This document shows positions 17,536-26,979 of a DNA stretch of 61,256 nt, one piece after another (the stretch's first letter is position 1; each line of letters starts with the position of its first letter). The DNA is from Chloroflexota bacterium. Lineage in GTDB: Bacteria > Chloroflexota > Anaerolineae > J036 > Brachytrichaceae. The stretch covers positions 1-61,256 of the forward strand of contig JAMCQN010000011.1 in the NCBI GenBank assembly GCA_023382055.1, written 5' to 3'. The notes beneath the pieces were generated by a model. The model was not told the DNA's origin and searched no databases. It saw only the letters and a program-made list of their open reading frames with translations. A program made the position numbers and the translations under genes.

Positions 17536-18483
17536 ATGAGCGCGCAAACGAACGGGGACGACTACACTGTGCCTGGCTGGGCTCGCCCGCTGGGTAAACA
17601 GGGTTATCGGTCGTTCATCAGCCTGGTCGAAACCTACTTTGCCAACCGCCATATCCTGGTTGCTATTGATCGCGAGGAGGGGTTGGTAAAGCCCGGCCAT
17701 GGGGTCTTTCCTTACAGCAGCACGTTTGGCCTGCAGAATATCGCACAAATTTGCCATCAGTCGGATCGCGATGAGTGGCGCGACTTAATCAGTGCGCACT
17801 TCAATTCGATCTTCGACGTCAAAGACGATGAAAATGCTTTCCAGGTGCACATGGACGATTTCGAGAAATTGAGGAAGCAACTGCGCGCGCGCCTGTATCC
17901 GGTTGACATTGTCAACCACGCGACTGAAATCATTCAAAGGCCGGGTCCGGAAGGCACGCTTGAGGTCTTGGCGCTGGACCTGCCGACTACCGTGCGCACC
18001 GTCTCGCAGTCGGAGGCCGACCAATGGAGCATGGACAAAGACCTTCTGTTCCAGATCGGCCGCCGCAACCTGAGAGATTCCGGCCTGTTAAGCGGCGCCG
18101 TGGTGCAGCTCGAGCAGGGCACGGCACTTACGGTCTACCGGGGCGAACCTTTTTATGCGGCCAGCCATGCGCTTATCATCGACGAATACATCCCCGCCGG
18201 CTCGACGCATGGCGTGCTTGTCGGGTTGCCGAAGCGCGACATTCTCATCATCCATCGCATCCAGAATGTCGGCGCGATGGAGGCTGCCGCCGCGATGTTA
18301 CAGGTGATTGTGGGAATGCATAAGGATGGACCTGGATCGATCAGCCCGAATCTATACTGGTATCACAATGGGGAATTCAACGTTTTGCCGTATGAAATGG
18401 ATGACGATTCACTGCAATTTCTACCCACAGACGAGTTTGTGGAGTTGATGGATGAACTGGGTGAAGTCGCCAGTTATTCGTAA
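17536..18483 (+). CDS. Uncharacterised protein, possibly DUF1444-like
   Basis: A 315-residue soluble protein without signal peptide or membrane helices. Features visible: YRSFISLVETYFANRHILVA near the start, RARLYPVDIVNH at about 118-129, LDLPTTVRTVSQSEADQWSM in the middle, YAASHALIIDEYIPAGSTHG and VLVGLPKRDILIIHRIQNVG toward the end. The pattern recalls DUF1444 proteins, but this is from memory. It sits 26 nt after the MFS remnant and 18 nt before a GNAT gene. The function is unknown. Confidence 0.72.
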   Translation: MSAQTNGDDYTVPGWARPLGKQGYRSFISLVETYFANRHILVAIDREEGLVKPGHGVFPYSSTFGLQNIAQICHQSDRDEWRDLISAHFNSIFDVKDDENAFQVHMDDFEKLRKQLRARLYPVDIVNHATEIIQRPGPEGTLEVLALDLPTTVRTVSQSEADQWSMDKDLLFQIGRRNLRDSGLLSGAVVQLEQGTALTVYRGEPFYAASHALIIDEYIPAGSTHGVLVGLPKRDILIIHRIQNVGAMEAAAAMLQVIVGMHKDGPGSISPNLYWYHNGEFNVLPYEMDDDSLQFLPTDEFVELMDELGEVASYS

Positions 18484-18501
18484 CCATCGCTGAGAGTTCT
18501 A

Positions 18502-18993
18502 ATGATTATCCGTCCTGCCACACTTGCGGATGTTCCCGCGATCCTTGAAATTTACAATGAAGCTGTGCTGAATACGACTGCGTCATACGACTACGAGCCC
18601 AGTACGTATCAGGCGCGCCTGGCCTGGTTTCACGAGCACGTTGAGCGTAGCTTCCCTGTCTATGCCGCTGAAGATGATGCCGGCCAGGTTGTCGGGTGGA
18701 GTTCGTTAAGCGAGTTTCGAACGCGCATCGGGTATCGTTATACGAGCGAAAACTCGCTCTATGTTGCGCCGGCGCAGCGAGGCAAAGGGATCGGGAAAAA
18801 GCTCATGGCCCCACTCGTTGACGCAGGCCGCCGGTTGGGATTTCATAGCATTATTGCCGTCGTAGATGCTGATAACGTCGCCAGTCTGCAACTGCATAAG
18901 TCGTTTGGATTCGAGAGGGTGGGATACCTGAAGCAGGTCGGCTTCAAGTTTGGACGCTGGCTGGATGTGGTTTACCTCGAATTGCTGTTGTGA
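18502..18993 (+). CDS. GNAT N-acetyltransferase, phosphinothricin/methionine-sulfoximine acetyltransferase type
   Basis: Acetyl-CoA-dependent N-acetyltransferase of 163 residues. Signature segments are IRPATLADVPAILEIYNEAV, YTSENSLYVAPAQRGKGIGK (acetyl-CoA-binding R/Q-x-x-G-x-G/A loop), VDADNVASLQLHKSFGFERV and VGFKFGRWLDVVYLE, the typical tail of the PAT/Bar/YncA subgroup. Natural substrates in such homologues are often methionine sulfone or sulfoximine, or other amino acids. It is 18 nt after the DUF1444-like gene and 18 nt before the HAD gene, so probably co-transcribed. Confidence 0.9.
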   Translation: MIIRPATLADVPAILEIYNEAVLNTTASYDYEPSTYQARLAWFHEHVERSFPVYAAEDDAGQVVGWSSLSEFRTRIGYRYTSENSLYVAPAQRGKGIGKKLMAPLVDAGRRLGFHSIIAVVDADNVASLQLHKSFGFERVGYLKQVGFKFGRWLDVVYLELLL

Positions 18994-19011
18994 GGGGGAA
19001 GTCCGAAGCAC

Positions 19012-19668
19012 ATGATTAAAGTCGTTCTATTCGATCTGGACGAAACGCTCTATCCGCGTTCGTCGAAGTTGATGTCGTTGATTGGGCAGCGTATTGATGA
19101 ATACGTGATCGACAAGATTGGAATCCCCGCCGCCAAGGCAGACGAGATCCGCAGGCACTGGCGCACTCACTATGGCACTGCGCTGCGGGGCTTGATTGAG
19201 GAGGGGTATCCAGTGGATGTTGAAGATTATCTATGCTATGTCCACAATATCCCGCTGGACGGTTTTATTGCGCCGCAGCCGGAATTGCGCGCGATGTTGT
19301 TAAGCATACCGTTACGCCGCGCCATATTGACTAACTCGAACAGGGAGCATGCGATACGCGTTCTATCTCATATGAACCTGTTGGATTGTTTTGAGCAGAT
19401 CATCGATGTGCGGGCGTTAAGCTTCATCAATAAACCCGATCCCCTGGCTTATGACCGCGCAATGAGCATCCTGGGTGTCAACCCGGGCGAGGTTATCTTC
19501 GTTGAGGACACGCCGGTGAATACTCGCGCCGCAAAGAAGCTGGGCATTGCAACAATCCTGGTCGATTGCCCTCCCAGCCAGGACGCAGACTTCACCGTGG
19601 CTTCGGTGCTTGACGTCGGCGATGTCATTCTCAAACTCGTGCGCGACGGAACTGCGCCAGCCGCATGA
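19012..19668 (+). CDS. HAD-superfamily hydrolase, pyrimidine 5'-nucleotidase type
   Basis: The 218-residue product has the HAD motifs in order: motif I VVLFDLDETLYPRS, motif II AILTNSNREHA, the lysine in FINKPDPLAYDRAM and motif IV VIFVEDTPVNTRAAKKLG. The DLDETLYP start and small helical cap match the SDT1/pyrimidine 5'-nucleotidase subgroup, which dephosphorylates UMP/CMP or related phosphates. It is 18 nt downstream of the GNAT gene and convergent with the CoA-transferase remnant. Confidence 0.88.
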   Translation: MIKVVLFDLDETLYPRSSKLMSLIGQRIDEYVIDKIGIPAAKADEIRRHWRTHYGTALRGLIEEGYPVDVEDYLCYVHNIPLDGFIAPQPELRAMLLSIPLRRAILTNSNREHAIRVLSHMNLLDCFEQIIDVRALSFINKPDPLAYDRAMSILGVNPGEVIFVEDTPVNTRAAKKLGIATILVDCPPSQDADFTVASVLDVGDVILKLVRDGTAPAA

Positions 19669-19723
19669 TGCCGTGAATCCCAGCGTGCGCGAGTCCGCAG
19701 TGTTCGATAAGCGGTTACCACCT

Positions 19724-20364
19724 TTACAGGTAGATGAGTTCCTTCGCTTTGCGCTCGAGTTCGTCGCGAAACGCCGGATGCGCAATGTCGATGAGCGCGC
19801 GGGCCCTTTGTCGGATGGACTTGCCGATTTGTTCATACAACGGGCCGCTTTCACTATTGGTGAATTCGGGAAGCGGATAATCGGCGTCCACGCAGTAATC
19901 GATCTTTGACATATGGATGAAGCTGTCGCCAAGCGTGCGCGGCATCCTCTTATTGATCTCAGCGATCACTATACGCGCCGTTTCGGCGGCCGCCTTGGTC
20001 ACGCTGACCTCAACCCCATACGAGCAAAAGCCGTGCTCGTCTGGTGGGGAGACGTGGATTAACGCGGCATCGAGCGGCAGAACGCCATGGCGGAAGAGGA
20101 GTGGTATCTCACTCAGGCGGCAGGGAGTGAAGTCCGCGCGACCATCGTTTACAGCGCTGCGCACATTTTCACTGATGAATAGGGTATTGACGCGCAAGTG
20201 TCCCTGCATGTCGGGTTGAACGTAATCGGCATTGCCGACCGTGAGTACCTGTACGATCTCGACATCGTGCAACTGCCGGTGACAAATATGCGCATACCGC
20301 TCTCGATGTGCGCTATCGCCTCATCAGCGGTCAACGGCGGATTACAGATGGCTTGACGATTCAT
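19724..20364 (-). pseudogene. Remnant of an acetyl-CoA hydrolase / 4-hydroxybutyrate CoA-transferase gene
   Basis: Family members are about 430 residues. Here the N-terminus (LTADEAIAHIESGMRIFVTG) runs from an ATG at 20364, then the reading frame changes near 20272 and continues QLHDVEIVQVLTVGNADYVQ and GFCSYGVEVSVTKAAAETAR. About 14 residues expected between them (the segment between the TG-S/C turn and QLHDVEI) are missing. Later, the sequence jumps from PLYEQIGK straight to SIRQRARALIDIAHPAFRDE, the family C-terminus, so about 230-250 residues of the catalytic core, including the Glu-containing domain, are absent. Two deletions, one with a frameshift, indicate a dead gene. Confidence 0.78.
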
Positions 20365-20402
20365 GATGACTTCCTGGCTATTGATGCATCCGTTGACTTT
20401 GC

Positions 20403-22565
20403 TTATTTGATCTCAAATGAGTGTAGCATCAAACTGTTCCCGGCGGCATCATTGAGTGGATCGCTGATCGTGCGCCTGATACCGGTCTTTGGGTCATAAA
20501 CGCCGACGCGCACCTGGTAGATTCCTGGCTTCAAATCCGACGGTAATGTGATCCAATGCGGGTCTTTCACTACCTCTCCGCGTTGCCATATGGAGAAAGG
20601 ATAGGCGCCGTAGACCGGCTGTTGATCCCCCGTCGTGATGATTTTTCCATCCGACTGGTCTACGATGTGCACCAGAACGGTATCGTCCGGCTGGGAGCCT
20701 GCATTATTCTGCCAGTACAGGACAACGGACACCTCGTGCGTGGTCGGGTCATATGCTGCCTGACCGCCCAACAGGCTCAGACCGCCGGACAATGTGGCGT
20801 TGCGGTTTGACAGCGTTGGCGAAAGTGTGAATGTCCTGCTGATATCAGTTGCCCCGTAAATGAGCGTATTGGGCGCTCCGTCTCGCTCGTCGATCGTCTG
20901 CACGAGCCGAAGTTGCTTGTGCGCTTTCCCGGCCTGGCGTTCCATCACTTCGAAATGACCCTTGAATGCAGTGATGTCCGGAGCGTGAAATACATAGACA
21001 TTTGAGGGGTCTCTCAACATCACGGTTGCGAGATCAGCGAAGCGGGGTGACGGAACCGGAACAAATTCGTGCATCTCGCGCATACGCACGCGTTCGTGTG
21101 TGATGAACGCAATACTGCGCTCAAAGCCCCAGTCGAGCGCCATGATGGGGCGACCTGTGTAGCGTGTCTCAAGTGTATTGGCCAGGCCATATAGAGCGTC
21201 TGACCACAATCCTGTCCCGCCTGATGCGACCATATAGTATTGGATTTCTATATTCGTTGCGACATGGTTAGCGCACAAAAGGGCTGCGACGGCAATGGCT
21301 GGAAGCGTCCTTTGTGCAACGGTAAATCGTCTGTTGAGCCACATCGGTATATCCATGATCGACACCGCCAGCAGCAGCCATGCGAGTGGCGCGATGATGA
21401 ACAGGTGGCGAGCACCGATATCGCTGATACTCACCGTTCCCATGGGTATTACGGTGACAATCGTGACCACCAATAAAAGTCGCATGCGCAGGTGGCCCGG
21501 AACGATAGCGTCGGAGGATGATGCAGGATCGGCAATTGCCCTGCGATATCGTATGCATATCGCGAGTGTGTAAACGAGACACGCCACGACCGCAATGGCG
21601 CTCAAAGGCAACCCAGCCGGTGCGCCGAAGTGGATCGTGTCCCCACCGATCATGCGCAGGAAGTCGGCGGTCTCAAATCGCAGATTGCCGATGAAATCCA
21701 GGTTATTGTGGCCGTATGCCTGAGACTGTAGGGCGTTCTGCGCGATGAATTGAAACGACGCACCCGATGGAATGTTATGCAGGATAAAAGGAAGTAAACC
21801 CACCAGACCTGCGATGATCGCAAGGAACAGGGCGCCGGGTTTGATCGACCGGAAAATAGACCGGCACTCTCGCAGGCCGCCGATGATCAATGCTGTTAAA
21901 ACGACTGGCATAGCGAGCCAGAGAAACAAGAGCTTTGTTGTAACACCCAGGCCAAATATAAATGCGGCGGTGATGAGCAGCGCTGGTTGGCGGGTCTGCC
22001 AGTGGCGTACCACGAGCATGAGATAGATCAGGGCGAGAGTCAATAAAGGCGCCGAAAAATGCACGCCGGCTCTGCTCCACCACAAGTACGCAGGGGCGCT
22101 GGCGCACAGTAGTACAGCCAGTCCTGCGCTGAGAGGATCAAACCAGCGGCGTGCGGCCAGCCACAATAAAAGTAATGTAAACGCTCCGAGAACCAACTGG
22201 CTGATGCGCAATCCCTCGATGGTGTCGCCGAAAAGAGCCATGCCGACGTAGCTTGTATAGATTGACGTTGGGCCGATGTAGTGACCCATCATCAGCGGCA
22301 GTTGATGGCCCAGGATGTCGATGGTGTCGAAGGCGCTGTTCGGCAGGCCGCGCAGTAATTCCATGGCGGGGACAGCGTCAGCCACCTCGTCATTTTGCGG
22401 GCCAGGCAGGTGGAGATTGGTCAGACCGACCGAGAAATAGATCACAAACGCGGCTATGACCAAAATGATGGCTATCGCTATCGCCAATCGAGAAGGGGCG
22501 TATAACGATGGTTGCTGCGTGTCTGTGCGGTTTCCCGATTTTGGCGGAGTTTGTCTCATGATCAT
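20403..22565 (-). CDS. GT-C family (GT39-like) membrane glycosyltransferase
   Basis: A 720-residue integral membrane protein with a short cytoplasmic tail, a first helix at about 29-49 and roughly ten to twelve helices to ~residue 430. The acidic motif after TM1 is GPQNDEVADA, as in ArnT/PMT-like GT-C enzymes that use polyprenyl-phosphate sugars. The C-terminal ~250 residues are extracytoplasmic and include a beta-sandwich-like module: VVLYWQNNAGS, VLVHIVDQSDG, WQRGEVVKDP, and PGIYQVRVGVYDPKTG. Downstream of a second GT-C gene by 65 nt, same strand. The acceptor is unknown. Confidence 0.82.
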   Translation of the reverse strand: MIMRQTPPKSGNRTDTQQPSLYAPSRLAIAIAIILVIAAFVIYFSVGLTNLHLPGPQNDEVADAVPAMELLRGLPNSAFDTIDILGHQLPLMMGHYIGPTSIYTSYVGMALFGDTIEGLRISQLVLGAFTLLLLWLAARRWFDPLSAGLAVLLCASAPAYLWWSRAGVHFSAPLLTLALIYLMLVVRHWQTRQPALLITAAFIFGLGVTTKLLFLWLAMPVVLTALIIGGLRECRSIFRSIKPGALFLAIIAGLVGLLPFILHNIPSGASFQFIAQNALQSQAYGHNNLDFIGNLRFETADFLRMIGGDTIHFGAPAGLPLSAIAVVACLVYTLAICIRYRRAIADPASSSDAIVPGHLRMRLLLVVTIVTVIPMGTVSISDIGARHLFIIAPLAWLLLAVSIMDIPMWLNRRFTVAQRTLPAIAVAALLCANHVATNIEIQYYMVASGGTGLWSDALYGLANTLETRYTGRPIMALDWGFERSIAFITHERVRMREMHEFVPVPSPRFADLATVMLRDPSNVYVFHAPDITAFKGHFEVMERQAGKAHKQLRLVQTIDERDGAPNTLIYGATDISRTFTLSPTLSNRNATLSGGLSLLGGQAAYDPTTHEVSVVLYWQNNAGSQPDDTVLVHIVDQSDGKIITTGDQQPVYGAYPFSIWQRGEVVKDPHWITLPSDLKPGIYQVRVGVYDPKTGIRRTISDPLNDAAGNSLMLHSFEIK

Positions 22566-22630
22566 GCGCCCTGCCGTCTGTTCGCGGACTGCTTAAGCGA
22601 AACGGAACATCAGATGAATGAGCATTGGCG

Positions 22631-24694
22631 TTATCTTAACGGGTACTTCATCGCCAGGTTTACGCCATTTTCGGGCTTTTTGCCGTCCTCTGAAACCAAG
22701 ATCGTCTTGACCTGCGGGAATGTGTAGCACCCAAAGCGCACATACAACGGGTCATTGGGCAACGCGCTGGTCAGCGGTATATCGAATCGCATCAACAGAT
22801 AGTCGCCAGGCCGCCAGTTCAGCGGATGTATGCCCGGTCCATCGACCTGTGCCAGTTTTCTATCATTGTCAAAGACGTGGCTGTACCAGTGGTAATCGGT
22901 GTTATCAGGTTGAAACTGGTTAACCTCCACGAGCGCGTCGACGCGAACGGTGCTTGTATAGGCCGTGATGCGATAGTTCGTGAGTTCAGTTCCGTTTTCC
23001 CAGTTTATGGGGCGGGCTTTGTTGAAGCTGCTCAAGTCCGGCATCCCTTTAACCTGGACATAGGTATAGCCCTCCGTGCCCGACATGCGCAGCGGTGTAG
23101 TCTTGATGGTTAGATCAGCTTCGTTGACGTAATCTCGTAATCCGTTTAACAGCGACTCGGTGCCGGGTGCGAATATGTAGGAAGTGCCTTCGGCTCGAAA
23201 AACCCAGCCGTCGACATTGCTGTTCAGGAAGCGATACGGCATGCCTCCGGCGACATCGCCAAGTATGACTGCCTGTTCATTCCACGGCGTGGCGTAATCC
23301 TTGATGACCAGGATGACCTGGTTGCTGACACCTGCTGCGGCAGCCTGTTTGGCATACTGCACGCTGGCCACCGCGCTGTGGACCGGTAAACCATATCCCT
23401 GGCTGGTGTCATATTGCTCGACAACCTGCATGAGTCGGAACGTGGAAGCGATCTGCCAACCGCCAATGACGATGACCAGACACACCGCAGCGATGGAGGC
23501 AATCCAGCCGGCTGCTCGTGTAGTCAATGTGGTACTGCGCCACCTTGTCCGCAGGCCGAATACAGCATCAATGCCCAGAGCCATCACCAGATACGGGGCG
23601 GGTATTACGGGCAGCAGATATTGCAGCGTGATCGGCCGGCTATGTCTCATCTGGAGCAGAATTGGCACACACCACCAGAGCAAAATCAACACTGCGGCCA
23701 GAGGTTGCGAGATGACCGGGTCATTTTGCTGTAACGGATTGCGCTTCCTGTACCGGTACGCCGGCGATATGAACGCTTGAAAAACGATGACGATAAGGCT
23801 GGCAGCGAGTAGCATAACCTGGATCGTATCAATAAAGGCAAGTGATGCCGGCGTCATCTCGACCCAGTGCCCATAGGCGGCGCCGGACAGGTCGCTGAGG
23901 TGCATACCGCCGCTCATCCACACGCCAAACTGCAATGAATCGACGCTGAATTGTGACGGCGCACCGAAGGTGCTCAAGATCGACTGTATGTTAACGAAAT
24001 GTTGCGATGCGTCGTAGGCGATATAGATGGAAGTAATCGCAAGCAAAGGCAGTATGCCCAGAATCACAGGCAACGGGCGCGCTGACTTGCGCCCGATCCA
24101 GCATGCCAGCAACACGACAGGCAACACATACACGCCTGCCAGATGCGTGCCGGCTACGAGCGCCATGCCCACGCCGGTCAGCGTCCAGCCCCACACGTTG
24201 TGACGCAGGACGATCTCCAGCATACCGATCAATACGATGGCCGAAAAAAGCGGCAGCGGCACAGGCCACGTATTGCGAGCGGATTGGATAGCCCATGGCG
24301 CAACTGCATACAGGAATGAACTGATGACCCCGACTCGCAAGTTAAAGTAACGCGCGCCGATCAACCAGCACAGACCAACGGCGATGACATCCAGCAAAAC
24401 ATGATATGAAACAATGGTCATGAAATTGCTGGTAAACAGATACGGCAACGCCATGACATACAAGTACACGGGAGGATGAACGGCTACAGACCCATGCGGT
24501 TGTACCGGCCACAGTATCCCATGCGTAATGTCGTTGGCATAATGAAGGGCATAGCTTTGATCGAATCGGAAGTCAATCCAGTCCAAACGGTAAAAACGCA
24601 GACCCGCCGCCAGCAATAGGATCGCGATAAACAATATAGCCGTGAACCAGTGCGAAGCAGCGATGGTGTTGATGCGTTGACGCGCGTGAGACAT
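22631..24694 (-). CDS. GT-C family (GT39/ArnT-like) membrane glycosyltransferase
   Basis: A 687-residue multi-span protein. The first helix (about 16-33) is followed by LRFYRLDWIDFRFDQSYALH, whose Asp residues fit the GT-C catalytic loop, and by VHPPVYLYVMALPYL. Helices continue to about residue 420. The C-terminal third is outside the membrane and beta-rich, ending RFGCYTFPQVKTILVSEDGK. It is the first gene of a minus-strand tandem pair with another GT-C gene and is divergent from a third at 24881. Confidence 0.82.
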   Translation of the reverse strand: MSHARQRINTIAASHWFTAILFIAILLLAAGLRFYRLDWIDFRFDQSYALHYANDITHGILWPVQPHGSVAVHPPVYLYVMALPYLFTSNFMTIVSYHVLLDVIAVGLCWLIGARYFNLRVGVISSFLYAVAPWAIQSARNTWPVPLPLFSAIVLIGMLEIVLRHNVWGWTLTGVGMALVAGTHLAGVYVLPVVLLACWIGRKSARPLPVILGILPLLAITSIYIAYDASQHFVNIQSILSTFGAPSQFSVDSLQFGVWMSGGMHLSDLSGAAYGHWVEMTPASLAFIDTIQVMLLAASLIVIVFQAFISPAYRYRKRNPLQQNDPVISQPLAAVLILLWWCVPILLQMRHSRPITLQYLLPVIPAPYLVMALGIDAVFGLRTRWRSTTLTTRAAGWIASIAAVCLVIVIGGWQIASTFRLMQVVEQYDTSQGYGLPVHSAVASVQYAKQAAAAGVSNQVILVIKDYATPWNEQAVILGDVAGGMPYRFLNSNVDGWVFRAEGTSYIFAPGTESLLNGLRDYVNEADLTIKTTPLRMSGTEGYTYVQVKGMPDLSSFNKARPINWENGTELTNYRITAYTSTVRVDALVEVNQFQPDNTDYHWYSHVFDNDRKLAQVDGPGIHPLNWRPGDYLLMRFDIPLTSALPNDPLYVRFGCYTFPQVKTILVSEDGKKPENGVNLAMKYPLR

Positions 24695-24880
24695 TGAGCG
24701 GATTATGCCATATCAAGGCTGCCGGCATGTGGCACCGTACCGTTCTTAATGGACTCGCCCTGGTTAAGTGGTAGTGGTGTGCGCACTCGGTTTCAGGCGA
24801 CGGTCGTAAGAAATGCTACGCGACGCGCCGTAAAAGTAAAATACCGATGGATGGCCGATGAAAACACTGAGATATGTCGT

Positions 24881-26920
24881 ATGAATAAGAGAGTCGGCAG
24901 TTGGTTATCTGTACGTTTGCCAGCAGATTCATTTCTGAGATGGCTGCGCAGGCTGCTGCCGTACCTGACAGTTATCGGTATTTTCGCAATATATGCCCCC
25001 GCGCTGCGCTTGATGCCTTTGCACGACGATGCAGTCATCATCCTGGAGACTCTCGACGTTTCTATCGCGAAGTTATTCCTGTCCCCACCGCCTGGGATAG
25101 ACAACTACCGGCCGTTTGCGATGATGCCGTGGCTCGCGATTCGTGATGCATTCGGATGGTATATCCCGGCCTGCCTGCATTTTTTCAATATATGGGCGCA
25201 TGTGCTGAATGTTGCGCTGGTTTATGCTGTGACACGTAGAATCAGTCGTTTGCGTGGTAACACCAGTCTTGTTTTGCCATTATTCAGCGCCCTGTTCTTT
25301 GGCCTCTTCCCGCTTTCATACCAGGCAGTATTATGGGCAGGCGCCCTGCCATACCCATTCATGGCAATGATGGGCCTGGCTGCGGTGTTGGCTTACCTGT
25401 TTGCACGCAGCACCAATCAGCCCGCTCTATGGGTTGTTACAGGACTCTCTCTGCTTGCGGCTTGTCTGAGCCACGAAAGCGGATTCCTGTTCGGATTCAT
25501 CATTCTATTGCTGGATATACTGCTCGTGATCAGTACGCGGAAACGTTCGCCTGCGGCTGCCTGCGTGCTGATTGCGCTGACGCTCGTATATCCCGTTGTT
25601 TTCAGGCTGTTCCTGAACGGCGCGGATTACAGGGCCAGCCGTCTCGCACCGGATCTCTCTGTACTGTCATCCAACCTCATCTACTTCATGCAGGGCGTCG
25701 ATAGTTGGATTATCGTGTTTCTACGCACGAAACTCGATCTGGGTGCGACTGCCGAGACCAGCGTTGTCCTTATATTTGCGATTGTCGTCGCAGTTGCCCT
25801 ATTCCTGCAGTGGCGAACCCGGCAATTGTTCTGGGGATTGTTTGGGCTGGGGGTGTGGTTTATCACCGTCGCGCCATCGAGTTTGTTGCTGGATCCGGCT
25901 TACATCCGCATATCGCCGCGTTTGATGTATGTGTCAGTTGTCGGGATTGCCATATTCTGGGGTGCGGCAGTGCTGGCCGTCCTGCAACTCGCCAGAATGC
26001 AGGTGGTTCGATACGGATTGCTGGTTACTGGCGTGATCCTGGCAGTCTGGTGTTGGGGTTATATCGCCGATCATCTGAATGAGACGGCCCGTCTGACTCC
26101 AGCTATGCGGCTTATCGATGCTGATATGAAGCGATCGAATCCCGACGACACGGTTCTGCTGATCAATATGCCGGCATGGAATAGCCCCACATATCCGGCA
26201 TTCCTCATCGGCGCGGAAGGCATGCCGATTTTCCAGAACGCCAATATCCCATCCTGGTCGTGGTTGGCGTCTATCAGTGGGACGCGCCGTAATATGACCT
26301 ATCTGCGCCACGACATCTCTCTGACACGCGGGGACCATTACATGTATGGTATCGGCGGGCAGACATCCGTAAATGACGAAGTGGTGCGCGCCAGCATCCT
26401 CAAGTCCAACCTGATCTATCGATTTGATTATGATGCGCCGGGCGTCAGGGCTCAACGGTTGGCGGTCATCCACACAGGCACCGCCGGCACTAACCCACTC
26501 GCGGTGTTTTCGGATGCATCCATGTCGGTCGCGATCAATGGCGCGCACGCCAGTTTATGCAGCAACAACATACGCTTCGACTTGACGTGGTCCGATGTGC
26601 GCGGTATGTCACAGCCGGCTGGCGTCTTTGTCCATGTGCTGAACGCCGCCAACCAGCAGGTCATCGTCGCAGATAAAGATCTGATTGATGGGTATTTACC
26701 GCTGCAACTGACACCATCTACTGTTGTCATAAGCGAAACAAGGGTAATTACAGTTCCCCCGGGAACCGAAGCTCTCAAGGCGATTGAGATGGGCGTTTAT
26801 CTGCGCAGCGACGGTAAAAGATTCACCGCAAAGCGCGCTAATGGTCAACCGTGGGATGGCGATTCCGTTGTGGTACCGGTTGAGTCCAGGAGTGAAGACT
26901 GTTCTCATGAGAATCACTGA
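24881..26920 (+). CDS. Large multi-span membrane protein, probable GT-C glycosyltransferase
   Basis: The product (about 679 residues from Met at 24881) has a basic N-terminus (MNKRVGSWLSVRLP), a first helix, then LRLMPLHDDAVIILETLD, where the DD pair sits in the GT-C catalytic-loop position. About ten to twelve helices follow to ~430, then an extracytoplasmic beta-rich domain with FDLTWSDV, GVFVHVLNAANQQV and AIEMGVYLRSDGKRF, related to the modules of the neighbouring GT-C proteins. Earlier in-frame starts (24749, 24851) exist; 24881 is preferred for the GAGA-like site upstream and compact N-terminus. Sequence identity to known GT39 proteins is not obvious. Confidence 0.75.
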   Translation: MNKRVGSWLSVRLPADSFLRWLRRLLPYLTVIGIFAIYAPALRLMPLHDDAVIILETLDVSIAKLFLSPPPGIDNYRPFAMMPWLAIRDAFGWYIPACLHFFNIWAHVLNVALVYAVTRRISRLRGNTSLVLPLFSALFFGLFPLSYQAVLWAGALPYPFMAMMGLAAVLAYLFARSTNQPALWVVTGLSLLAACLSHESGFLFGFIILLLDILLVISTRKRSPAAACVLIALTLVYPVVFRLFLNGADYRASRLAPDLSVLSSNLIYFMQGVDSWIIVFLRTKLDLGATAETSVVLIFAIVVAVALFLQWRTRQLFWGLFGLGVWFITVAPSSLLLDPAYIRISPRLMYVSVVGIAIFWGAAVLAVLQLARMQVVRYGLLVTGVILAVWCWGYIADHLNETARLTPAMRLIDADMKRSNPDDTVLLINMPAWNSPTYPAFLIGAEGMPIFQNANIPSWSWLASISGTRRNMTYLRHDISLTRGDHYMYGIGGQTSVNDEVVRASILKSNLIYRFDYDAPGVRAQRLAVIHTGTAGTNPLAVFSDASMSVAINGAHASLCSNNIRFDLTWSDVRGMSQPAGVFVHVLNAANQQVIVADKDLIDGYLPLQLTPSTVVISETRVITVPPGTEALKAIEMGVYLRSDGKRFTAKRANGQPWDGDSVVVPVESRSEDCSHENH

Positions 26921-26979
26921 ATACCAGGGCATGAGCCTATAATCCAGCTAACACATATCCCGGGAAGCGAGGTGAATAT

